In this document: piece by piece, positions 1 to 11,900 of the stretch | How the letters are laid out: every line of letters starts with the position of its first letter | How positions within the stretch are numbered: position 1 is the first letter of the stretch | DNA from: Cruorifilaria tuberocauda | Taxonomy: Eukaryota; Nematoda; Chromadorea; Rhabditida; Onchocercidae | Direction of reading: 5' to 3' | Assembly: GCA_013365365.1 (NCBI GenBank) | Contig: JABVXU010000080.1 | Coordinates: forward strand, 62,001-126,000 | Length of the DNA: 64,000 nucleotides | The notes under the pieces: model-generated | What the model was told of the DNA's origin: nothing | The model's input: only the letters and a program-made list of their open reading frames with translations | Database searches by the model: none | Position numbers and translations under genes: made by a program

Positions 1-23
1 GAAATTACGGCACTATTGCTTAC

Positions 24-1697
24 CTACATTTCTGCGTACTTTCAACACAATCGAAACCATCAAAAAAACATTTTTCATTATTGCATTCCTCATTACAGGT
101 TCCGTCAGCAAAACGCAATGCACAAAATTCCGGATGTTCTTCACATCCAGTTCGCAAGTAGTCATCTCTTTCTGGTACATGCCTTTCACAAAGCTCACCA
201 CTGAACCCTAAAAAGGAAAAAAATACGGACTGCAAACTAATCTCAAGGAGAATAGTTACAATTTCTGGCTGCAAAAGCTTTCGATAAGAATTAATAAGAC
301 AAACAGCTGATAGACATACCATCCGTACAAGAGCACATATCATCAATACATGTACCTCCATTTCTGCATATATTTCCAAGCTTACATCTACAAATGACTG
401 ATATAAATCATCCCGAAAGAACGTAACTAAAAACAATGCATAATGAGGCATACTAATTTGATTTCAAAATTTTTAAATTCCCTCCTAGTATCGCCACCAG
501 AAGATATATTTCAACCATTCAAAATCATTTAAAAAATATAAACTAAATATAAATTAAGCGTGCAACTATGGTAATAAAATGCTTGAAATAAACAAAAGTA
601 TGATAGAAAAAATAGAGAACCATATCAGCAAAATCATAAATGTTCGTCGTTATAGTGTAGATCAAACAAGTGAGAACAGTTTCGTACAGAAATCAAAATT
701 TTTAAAAGGATGATAGTAAAGGAGTAAACGAACTTATCGAAAGTATATTCACAATTCTGACCGAAATATCCCATAGAACAGTGGCACACAGCAGATCCAT
801 TTACATTTATACATGTACCCGCATTGCAGTAATGGGGAAATGCCTCACAAATATTAATTCTTTCGCATTTTTCACCATCATAACCTGCTAAGCAGGAACA
901 CTGAAATATTTTCTCTGTAGTTGAAACTTTCAGGAAAATGAGTTCTATCCTTTGAAATGAGAAAATTTGAAGTCAACTTCGTTGCAAATTAACTGCAGAC
1001 ATTTAAATTCTAAGATAATTTGCTGAAGGTTTTTAAAAGTCAGAGTGTGGAAATCGAATAATTTTCATTTCAAGCTGGATTTATAATGAAGAATATGAGC
1101 TTTTGTTTTGTTTACCAACTTTCAATTAATACACGTGTATAAATAAAAGAAAGAAAGATAAGAAAAGATACGTAAATTCTGATTATATTTCTTGCTATAC
1201 GGTAATTTTTCTAACTTGATTTTGAACAAGATAAAATTTATAAAATTTTCGATGCAAATAATATTAACTGCATGCAAAACATAAATCTGCAACGCTACAA
1301 AAAATCGATTTCGTTATACAGTACTTAACATAAATATGGAATAAATATTTTGGATATAGAAATTAACAAAGAACGTTGCATAAACAAGTATGAATGTTTT
1401 CAAAAAATAACAGCAATAGATTGTAGAAAAAGTCAAATAGTTGATATGCTCAAGAAATAAAATAAAACAATTTGAAAAAATTATTAAATAAGTTAATAGT
1501 TTATTTAATGACGATATTAAGTTAATGCTAAAAATAGAATAAGCGGAAAGGAAAAAGCTAACCATAGTTGAATTGCTTTTGTTCGTGATTTTCTCCATAC
1601 ACACCCCACCGTTCAAGCAACGTCCCGTTGGATCAAAACAGCTCGGTAATGCTAGCAGACAATTAAGCAGCGTTAGTGCAACGTTTAGAAATACCAT
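24..1697 (-). CDS. Notch/LIN-12-like receptor, N-terminal exons (partial)
   Basis: Cell-surface receptor N-terminus on the minus strand. Four exons are supported: 1697-1563, 900-734, 387-320 and 207-24, with reading phases that join without a stop. The product begins with a hydrophobic signal peptide (MVFLNVALTLLNCLLALPSC). It is followed by EGF module 1 (six Cys, with CLNGGVC and CSCLAGYDGEKC), EGF 2 (HYCNAGTC, CHCSMGYFGQNC) and EGF 3 (CRNGGTC, CSCTDGFSGELC). Next comes a Lin-12/Notch repeat with the diagnostic ADGTCNEECN and CFFDGFDC. EGF plus LNR order is the Notch-family extracellular layout. Notch receptors signal by ligand-induced cleavage at the membrane. The last donor (after 24) is intact, so the gene continues off the left edge. 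An AG acceptor lies just upstream of the ATG, compatible with trans-splicing. Only three EGF modules precede the LNR, far fewer than the roughly ten or more in C. elegans LIN-12 and GLP-1, so another LNR protein is possible. Confidence 0.8.
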
Positions 1698-4631
1698 GTT
1701 CACAGCGTACTAAAATAACATTTTTGTAAAGCTGTAATTCATTCTAAAATACCGTCAAATCTTCAACACATCGTTTCTTCGATAAACATGGTTATCAGGT
1801 CGACATTATCTCTGTCACTTAGTCAATGTAATCTAGTATTTTAGAAAAATGTATTTATTTATGTTTGGTCCCGCACACCTCCCGCGATCAAGATGATTAT
1901 GTATTCTTGTTTAATGTTACTTATTTTGTTTTACTTTTTCATCCATTGTTTTCGATGCACTTTGACCCCTGCTTAAAAATTAATTGTTGTTACTGCAACT
2001 GATAATCATCTCACATCTTTCACTACGTTTCATGAATGCGGTAAAAATAAGCACTTCCAGCGACCATTCAGTTCTCTATTTATTTAAGAGAGTAAGTTAG
2101 ATGAGAGCATACTGTACATGTTGCTACGACCCGCTTACCTATCATTATGAGTTAACCGGAAGTCCACTTACCAAATATCCAACTTACCCTTTCTAATTCT
2201 CTACAGTTACCTATCTCACCAGACTCTACTGGTAGATCAACTCAAAACACGGCTCCCGGAATGAAAAAAATTTGCTCTTCGATCGGTAATCCCATTATTC
2301 TCACTACCTGTTTATTGATAGTAAAATACTTTTCCGGATAAACAGCGCGATATTTCGTGCCTTTTGGTCGAATACGTCCAATGGTACGTAAACAAAGACT
2401 GGTAAAAGTAGATGATGTGATGAAGACTTCACCAAATTGATTTCTCTATCTTACCTTCCTGTTTTTCCTCCTATTCTTTTTATTATCATTTTTATCATTA
2501 TTATTGATTATTATTTAATAGACTCTACTTAATTATTATTTAATAGACGTACATTAATTAGACATTACGGAGAGTTAGGATAACTCCGAGATAGACCAAG
2601 TGATCTAAACTTCTTGATGCTAGATATCATTTTGCTTTCAAATCAAATCAGATATCCAAATATTACCTTTATGATATTATCATCTTTCCCACGAAGAAAT
2701 TTTAACTTGTGCGTCATTCTTAACTTTCCAGAAAGAGAAGTAAAGATTGGTGAGAGTTAAATGGAATAGATGTCGCTGAACTTAGCTATTTCTAAAATGG
2801 TGACATTAGTTGGGTCATCGTTAATTCCTTGACTTCTTGTTGATTGAAGATAGTCAAGTCCTTTTTTCAATTAAATCAGTGAAAATATTCCTTGTACCTA
2901 TATATTAAACAATTTATCAAAATAGTGTTGCTAATTTTACTAACTATTAAAATTATTACCGAAATTATGATAACACAATGTGCCACACTTCTTTTTATAT
3001 GTTTCAGCAAACTCCACTGAACTTCATTGGACGCTTTTCGTCTGTGTAATCTGTCATCAGTACAATGCTAATTAATCTATACAGTAATGCAAACGATAAG
3101 GTGCTATCATATTCTTCATCACTACGAAATCTATTGGTGAACTGAACTATCATATAGCTATAAGTCAGGAGGATCGCGCTTTCGGTATATCTTATATATT
3201 TTACTTTATTCTCGAGTGTTTTATTTCCTCAGTGTTATGATATTTTCCCAACTTTCAAGCAGTCAATACTTTCTTGGTGTGCAGCTTAACCCCACACACA
3301 TGCAACACAGATAGACAGTGCAAATCATTGTTGATATTTGACCTTGTGACCGCTGTCTATCTAATGTTTATGATTAAGATCGAATAGAGGATACGGTGTT
3401 AAAGTGTCAGGATTCACAGACCTCTAAGTTCATTCATATTTGATGAATGTGTCTGTGATCGATTCCATGCTTCTTTTAGTTTTATCATTTCATTTTGCGC
3501 AATGTAAAATAAGATTTTTCTAACATCGCTAAAATCTTGTCTGATAAACTTCTCCTTTGTTGTGGAGAACTTATCGAACTCTTTTGTTAAGTTTAATCTG
3601 TTTTGGAAAGGTTTCTTTCTTGATGTTATGAGATTGTTGTAGGGATTTATCGAGAATGTCGCTTAACACGAGAATAGTTGGTGGTGCCTTAACTTGGGGA
3701 TATAATACAGAAAGTAGGAACAATAGTGGATGATGAAATTGTGATAAATGAGTGATAGTAAAGAGAACTAATTTTTAAGCGTCACGGTTAATAAGAATTA
3801 TATGCATGGTGATGTTTGGTCAAAATAAGAATTATACGTATTGTGATATTGGCTTATTTAAATTTGGAAGAGTCCTTTGATTTGGAAGAGTGTTCGGTGA
3901 CTCCTTTGACCTAGTATGCGTTACAGGACTACAGAACTTCGAAACTTCTAGATTATTTGCAAAATAATGGTAATTAAGTGCAAAGAGCAAACTGTTAGTT
4001 CACTTAATTGATCTTTTTAAGCAAATCACTGTCATATAATTTTAGAGAATCTTTGACGATTGTGAAGTTTTGGAAGTGTAATAGTTTCCGATATTCTTTT
4101 CCATTTTATCGATTTGTATTTTTTATTGAATGTTTGCTGTATTTTTGTAGTTCTAGAAAGTGTATTTGCTGAATTTCTGTCTATATATATATATTTTTAT
4201 AGCAACATTGTAATTTGTGATTTTTACAAATTTAACGTAGATTGCCACGCATGCTAATTGCACTAATCTGAATTCTAACTGACATCTTAAAATATTTGAT
4301 TAGAAGAGGTATCTCTATAGAAGAGGGAATTATAAGGTTTACTTTGTTTCTGATATAAGTTGAAGAACTTGCAGTATAGTTCGGTAGTAAGATGAAGTTA
4401 GGATAACCCCGAGACGCAAGGATAATAGTCGAAGAAAAAAGTTTATTGCTTGTGGTAAAATCATAGAAAAGGATGGTTTTTTTTATTCTTACTAGTACTA
4501 TTAGTGTTTTCATGATTTTGCAGTCAGTATTCAGAACCATAATTACGCGAATGAGATGAGATGATTAATTAAGATCAGAAGGAAAGATACAATTAGGTAT
4601 GAAGTCATGAAATTCTGAGTTTTATAAAGAT
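1698..4631. other. Intergenic, upstream of Notch-like gene
   Basis: This non-coding stretch lies between the first exon of the Notch-like gene (transcribed leftward) and the 3' end of the next minus-strand gene. I see no convincing exon on either strand; the open frames here are short, AT-rich and lack splice context. It should hold the Notch-like promoter, but I recognise no specific binding sites. Confidence 0.55.
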
Positions 4632-7600
4632 TTATTGAGAAGGTAATTCTTCAAGGGATTCCACCGTTTTTGTCACCACGCTCATTTTCCAGCTCATTCG
4701 TTTAATCTTTGTAAGTTCACTTTCCATTGGCTTAGATGTCTCATCTAGCACTCCGGTCGATATAAGCTCCCGAAATATTGCACAACGTTCACCTGTTGAT
4801 TGCTGATTGTACTCTCTCCTGTAAGAATTATTCATGTTCACATCTACCTAATCCTTTAAGAATTTCTAAAACACTTTCATAAGTAATTGTAGTAAAGTAA
4901 TGCTTAAATGAACATAGATCGGCATGCTATGTATACATTTTGCTATAAGATTTTAGCAAGAACAGTATTGTATGACTGGGGAATCTGCTTAATCGCGATT
5001 TTTCATACTTTATAGTGTGTATAAATTTTGTGGTAATTTGTACTTATTGGCGATGTCGGTAATCAAGACTAAAATATGAGGTAAAACAAATTTCCATTAT
5101 CGATGTTTTTTTCAGGGAAAGAATGCTTATTATGGTATTTCCGTCACGGAAGAAGCAGAGAATGGTATGGAGGGCATGAAGCCATCTTGGAGAAGATGAA
5201 ATTCCCTGAAGAGAGAGCCTACTGCATTCCTTGAGCGATCATTTTGTGTAAAGAATGTAAGGTTTAATCACTCAATTAATCTTCAAATTGCACATGCGAA
5301 TTAAATGCAATTTTTTTTATGATTCCTATTAATATGTTGGGAAAAAGTTTCAACAGTTATGACACAACGAGAATTTCTCACAGAAGCTGTTTGCCATGAA
5401 GATCGATGATCAGAGATCGCACTACAACTTTCAGTTCCTCCAATTCCCAGTACTTTGGCAATATTAGTATATGTAGTAAATCGTCCAAATCTATCTGTTT
5501 CCATTCCTGCAACTTATCTGTTTCCTCGAATAATGATTTGAAATTTTATAGTTGCACAAGAATATTTTATGTTTCACTTAATGAATGATGAATTCGAAAC
5601 TCAAGGAGTTTGCAGAATATTTAGAAGGGAATAACCGCTATTATATTTGCAAATTTGACATGCACAAAATTGAAGAGACAGCTATGAATATTTAAATCCC
5701 TTTTTTTAATGATTTTATCTTCTATATTATCACTCTGCCAACTCTACACTCATTTTGATTTAAAAAATACTAAGCTGCTTCATACTATACAATATATAAT
5801 TAATTTGCATTCATCCTGACTTTTTAGTCCTGAATAAGAGGCATGAATTTCTAGCAAATTTTTCTTTAGAATTTTTTCAACTAATTCAAAGAACTCATCA
5901 AGCTTATTTGATATAGATGTTCGTTTTTGTGTCAGAAATGTTAGCGTTGTGGTTGTTAATAATTGTTTGAGGAATATTATTCGTGAAAATTCGTTAAATT
6001 CGTGAAAATTCGTTAAATTCGTGAAAAAATAAGTTTGAATGATAAGTATAAATATTGAGGTTACATTGAAAATAATGCATTCAAGTTCAATAGCGACGTT
6101 TTCGATAGCTATGTCCATATTAACTGGTTCTAGCATGCAAAGTACTTCGATTATCTGGTACATTTTTCTGATATTTCTATTAAATCCCTCCTGGAACTGA
6201 TTTTGCAATGCTAAAGAAATAGCCTGAAATAAAGAAATAAAGTCCTCAAAATCAAATAATACTTAATTTATCTTTGCATTCTCCATTGACCGCATCATGT
6301 TTTCGAGGTGTTTAACGGAAATTTTTCATTTCACCAACCATTACCTTTTTAATAAACATTACCTAATACTGACTTACATGAGCTATAACATCATGGGGAT
6401 AATTTAATGTTGTTTCACTGATGTTTGTATTTTTATCGATTAATTTATGAAAATATTTGGTGCTTATATAAAGCAACCATTTTGAAAACATTAAGGAATA
6501 TGCATTTGAGCCGCAGACCATGAAATCTCTGCAATTATTTTTATATTTAATTAGTTGCTGGAGTATTTGCTGATATTGATCTAAAAAGGTATTTCAATTA
6601 AACAATAAAAACACCTGACAGCTCTAAGGTTTAGTTGATAATTCCGAAGTTCTGTATCTGTTAATGATCGAAGTCTGCTTCGCTGTTTAACAAATTTCAT
6701 GAATTCTTTTTCCTGGTATATCATAAGAACACTAAAACTGGTTAAACCATTTTCATATTCCGGTGATGTAATAGTATTATGCAGTGATTCCAAAAATGGA
6801 TCTATACCACGTATGATAAATCTATGCTCGAAATCAGTTTCCTGCGTTTCATTCATTATTGCTGTAAAATTTACGTATGTAAGCTAATGAGATCTTTAGC
6901 TTCATTAATTGTCAATAAATCTATGGAAATAAAATAGACTTCTTAGTTTATCCTGTAATTTCGTCAAATTCTGCAACTTAATCTTTTTTATACATATTAT
7001 ACTTGTCTATTAATTAGCAAAGCACTTTCACTTGAATTCATTGCCAATTTCAAATAAATTTGTCGAAAATATAAAATTAATGATTGCTTTTTTTACTTAA
7101 GTTAAGATATTAGATAACTAATGGAAGGATGAGAAAACGAAGAAACTGTAGGATTTAATTTTGTCATTTCAATCCGTAATCATTAATAAAAGTATTTATG
7201 AATGAATTAAATTTTACAGGTGCATCGCAAAAGATCATATTGTTTTGAAAGATTAGCGAAGCATTCTGATCTTTGCCTACCAATCAAAGTTCGCCATTAC
7301 AGTAGGAGTGCTGTAAGTTCTGTTTGTTTACTATTTAGAGTACTAAATTTAAGAGAAATAAAAGTTTCAAACATACTTTCTGCAGCTACAGTGTCATTAG
7401 GATCTTTTGAGGCACCGAAACGTATTGTAATTAATCCAGAAATTAGCGTGCGCAATTCACTTATACAATCCACTAGTAATGATGAATATTCTTGATTAGG
7501 ATCCGCTAGATTAATTTTAAATTCACTGAAAAGTATTCGATTTTATATCAAAGATTTAAATCGATTTAGAAATAAGAACAGCGAAGTGAAATGTTAACAA

Positions 7601-8079
7601 ATTGGATGGAATTTCATTTTACCATATAATTCGATTATTAATTATTCATATAATTTCCAATAGAAGTAAGCTATAGTATCATTGAATAGCGCTTGTGACT
7701 TTTGTCTTTCCTTCCTTTGGAAAAATTAACTTTCATTCTAGTAAATTTTGAAGTGAATATCTGTATGGATCTCTTTAAATTTAATATGATCACTATACAG
7801 TGTTTAAAAGCAAGAAGTTAATGCATAATATTATATTAATTAAAGATAAGCTTAATCAGTCATTGTGAATGAATGGAGGAAGAAGTGAAATTTTCAGTAA
7901 AATTCTTGTTTCCTTTTCACTTACAACTCCATGGAACGTGGCCCATGAGCGATAATAAATGGTATATGACATTCTCTTTGACGTAAAACCGACGTCGGAA
8001 TATTTATCCTAGCATCATATATGAAACGAGATGAGACTAATTTTTCTGGCTTTTCTTCTGACATTGGTTGAAGAGCCAT
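4632..8079 (-). CDS. Unrecognised helical protein, 8 exons, with in-frame stop in exon 2
   Basis: I do not recognise this family. Eight exons join in phase: 8079-7925, 7525-7218, 6861-6615, 6528-6378, 6223-6065, 5902-5786, 5506-5382, 4818-4632. The model encodes about 482 codons from ATG (MALQPMSEEKPEKL) to TAA (VESLEELPSQ). Most junctions have good sites such as TTTTCAG acceptors and GTAAGT donors; the 5902 acceptor (ATAAG) is weak, and exons 5 and 6 could be one exon because the interval is open in frame. The predicted product is rich in amphipathic helix, with no signal peptide or clear membrane span. Exon 2 carries a TAA at 7299-7297 (codon 128), yet the same frame stays coding-like beyond it (RQRSECFANLSKQYDLL) and splices in phase into exon 3. 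The gene may therefore be a young pseudogene, a null allele, or contain a base error. An intron spanning the stop would be too short. Confidence 0.6.
5980..6028. repeat. 19-bp tandem repeat, 2.6 copies
   Basis: The unit TTCGTGAAAATTCGTTAAA occurs twice in full (5980-5998, 5999-6017) and then partly (6018-6028). It lies in the interval between exons 5 and 6 of the unrecognised helical gene, which is open in the gene's frame. Confidence 0.9.
7297..7299 (-). other. In-frame TAA inside exon 2 of the orphan helical gene
   Basis: On the minus strand the codons read CTA CTG TAA TGG CGA. Upstream and downstream sequence is open in this frame and both exon ends keep phase with their neighbours, so this looks like a single nonsense codon. 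CAA (Gln) is one base away. Confidence 0.7.
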
Positions 8080-8947
8080 ATTTCACTTAAATGAAGGGAG
8101 GGACGTACTTTGAATTTAATAATTAGTAAGAATGATTAATCGGTAAATTGTTTCTTAATTTATACTAGTTCATTTAATACGACATTTTGCATTGTTATTC
8201 AAGATTTGAATGTGGTTAAAATTTTGCATTTTTAAAGGAAAAATAAAAAGAACAAAAATATTAGAATCAGAAGTTTATTACAGAATGAGACGATGAATAT
8301 TTTACTGTTAGATAACATTGCACATCAAAGTTCTGACCATATCAGTTAATGCTTATTTTATCACTTTGTCGCTTTCAATTTAATGGATTAATTTTGTTTA
8401 AACAGAAAAAAAAAATATTTTCTCCATTTGATAGGAAGAGACGATGCAATGGCCGCATTAGTTGTTGGTGATTTAAGTTGTTAGAAAAATTTTTGTTAAA
8501 TTTGTAATAACATTAGAATCACTGCAATTGAAGAAGTTTGAACGATTTTCCTTTTCACAGCTAAATTATAAATTTCTCTTTACTTTAGCTTTTCCGTCAA
8601 TTTTATTTTTCTAAAAAAAAATTGATAGGATGTCATTTATTTGTGAATTCTTGCAATTTCACAACAATGCCTCATTATTTTTTAATAAAATCAAAATAAT
8701 GCTTTTTTAAAGTGATTTCTATCTTCATGTTCCTACTAGCATTTTACAGCGATCAGTTCAAATGAGTTCAAGCGTTTATCACCTGCAACAATGGCATTAT
8801 GCGATTTTAAATTTTAACAAAATTGCAAATGTTGAGAAATGATATGTGAGAGATAAAGAGAGATCAGAACGTAGCTATTTTATAACAAATGAAAAAAAAA
8901 AACAATCGATGACAAAACCAATCAATGTTAAAATCACTTATTCTTCT
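8080..8947. other. Intergenic between orphan gene and receptor gene
   Basis: AT-rich sequence between the 5' end of the orphan helical gene and the 3' end of the receptor gene, both on the minus strand. A TTTAAG acceptor-like site sits a few bases upstream of the orphan ATG (near 8085). I see nothing else that I can name. Confidence 0.5.
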
Positions 8948-8966
8948 TTATTTTGCTAAACGGTCG

Positions 8967-11900
8967 TCAGTCCATTTCTTTCCCGGAATATACTTTCTGA
9001 TATCTTGCTGAAAAAGACAATCTTGAATTAATTTTGCCCTTTTTCAAAGATATCTATGCAGAAAACTAATAAGAAATAAAAAGTCTAGAAAAGGATTTTC
9101 CTCAAACATCAAGCAAATTTGAACTTTTGGAAATTTCCGATAAATGCGGCAATCTCTGTTAGAATGCAAACAGTCCATTTGTCTATTAGATTTCAAGAAA
9201 TTAGATGACAGTTGTTTGTCAATTTGATATTTGTCTAAATTACAAGCAATGAATTTTCTATTGATTTTTCGATTTCAATGACATAAAATAGACAAAAATA
9301 TGTACCACTGACAGGATTGGTATACAGGTATCGAGTTTCTACCTGTGGAATGCTCGAAATATGATTTCGGTCTGGTTGATTTATCGAATACAAACAGTGC
9401 CAGATATACAGCATTAAATGCAAACTGACTGAAATTAATTATGTGACTCTTTTATACCATGTAATCTCACAATTTTAAACAATTCACTGATTTATGTTCA
9501 CAATAGTTGACGTGATTTCAAGTACGGAGAGTAATTTGTGCTGAAATCAACGAGATAAGAATACGGAAATAAATAACAAAATAAAAATGTTGCTACAGAA
9601 TTCGTCAACCTATGAATTATTCATTGTTCATCAATTGTATTTTTTTCAACTCCCATCTTCAAGTCATCACTTACCATTATTTCATTTAAAAAAGTTGAGA
9701 TTTCTACCAAACTTTGAGCGTAAAATGGAGCAACTCCATAGAGCATTTCATACATACATATGCCAATTATGAGAGTTAGGAGGACTATAGTATAGCATGT
9801 AAAACCAAAGAGTGGTCAATTGTCGGAAGACTAATTTGTAGCAAAAAGTCGTACGCTTTAGCAGCATAACTAATTACACAGAGCAGTTGTATGATCAATG
9901 ATAAGATATTTCAAAAAGATTCATGAGGATAACACGATTTATATCAGATTTTATATAGTTTTATATTAAATTTGTAAATTTTGAAAATTTGAATTAAGCT
10001 TACAACTCTTTTAAGTAAGCTGAAAATAATTGCTGGTCAATTCTTCAACTTTCAGAACAGAAAACTTTATCTCATAGTTATAATCAATTAATTATTCAGC
10101 ACCTAAAATATAACGCTTGTGCAAGCATTCGTGCTGAGAAGTGAAGCGCTTCCTCTTGAACATCGGGCATTCCGAATAATATCACTAATCGATACATATT
10201 CTCCGGTGTATTCAATATTATGCAAATTAATGCAATCACCAACCACCTCCATAATGTACGATTATGCTTATGCTATAAAGTTAGAAAAATTATTGAATCA
10301 TTTATCTTTGTATTTCCGCAGTAATTATTACATCTACAACCGTATTACTTAGTCAGTAAACTGTTAATTACTATTAATTTGTTAAGTTCATCAATTTTGT
10401 TTCAAGTTGTTTTTGATCTGATCATGTCTGGTAGAATTCATTTTCCTGAGTTCTACCAGACCGTTTAGCAGACAGAAGGAATATTTGGCTTTTTCAGTTC
10501 AATCATTTTTACTTTCTTAAGAGAATAATACTGCTTTACTGTTTTCAAAATGAGTAATCGTAGAGTGAAACTCACTCGAGTAAGTGTCTGACTACTGCTG
10601 GAATATACGCAAGCAATAGTTGGAGGTTCAAAGGTTTGTTCCGATCGCTTTCGTGCTGAAAACATTTGTATTGAACCAGCGTCGTACGATCCCATCCTGT
10701 AATTAGCACCATGGTATTTTAAATTTGTTTTTAAAGAATTATATTACTGTAAAAGATTTGAATAAAATATAAAATGATATTTGTTACAGAAATATAGAAA
10801 AAATGCGATAAAAAGTAATATTCAGGAATAAGATACGAAGAAATGATATTTGTAATAGAATATTTCTATACGTAAATTGGCCAAAACCTAAGTATGAATT
10901 TTATTTTTCGATTTTATTAATACAAAGTTTTAAAATTTAGCTTGAGATTAGTTCCAAATTGAAGATATTCTATCTGAAGTACATAATAAGCCATTGATTA
11001 ATTATTTGGATTATTTGTATTTCAGAAGAAGAACTAACGTGCTTTTGATGAGTACAGAAATATCCATAACAAAAATAAGCAAACATGGAACACAAAATGA
11101 CCATGCACATTCAATGATATGAAACAAACGATTCCAAAGAAGTGATCGAAATAAAGCCTGTTGGATACAGCCAAATTGCGTAGAATGCACAGCTAATAGA
11201 AGCCAAACATTCAGTGCCAATGACATTACCTTCAATTTATTCAACTATTACAGAATTCTTCATCATTTCGTTTAAAATTGGAATAAAATAAATCAGACAA
11301 TTCAAATCATTCATTTCATTAGATACGTATTTTATTTTACTCTATTTCAATCATTCCTGAAATTGAATTGTGGGAATTGTAAGAATGATAAAAAGTAGAA
11401 AATGCCTTTTATCAATCTTAGTGAAATCATTTCTTTGCACTATTTGATTTGTACTGATAAATTCAAACTAACAATAATGAATGATAATGCTCGACATGGC
11501 ATTTGCCATAATCGAAGATGGAAAAGTGGATGCCTTATGGCGAGGTAACGAAGTGTTGAAAGTAAAAGCCAGGACCAAACGGAAATACCCGTTACTGTAT
11601 GCGTCAAAAATAATACTGTCTGCAATACAATATATTTATTGAAAATTTACCTCATTTAAAAAAGTAGATTAAAATACTGAAGTAAAAAAAACTTATCATC
11701 TGTTATGTACTCAAGCAAATAAATTAACCAAACAGTTGTGTAATTAAATGAATATCATTATTTCGATCTATAAATACTTTCATATTAATGAGCATCGGAC
11801 AAAGTTAATTCAAGTTAGTTCAATCCATATAAGCTATATTATATTATCAACTTAAACTTTATGAGCAGTAATTGATAAAACGTTTACACTACTCGTTTAC

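Noticed and set aside
7220..7495. 91-codon plus-strand open frame
   Set aside because: It is antisense to exon 2 of the minus-strand orphan gene, where the minus frame joins its neighbours in phase and the plus frame has no splice partners.
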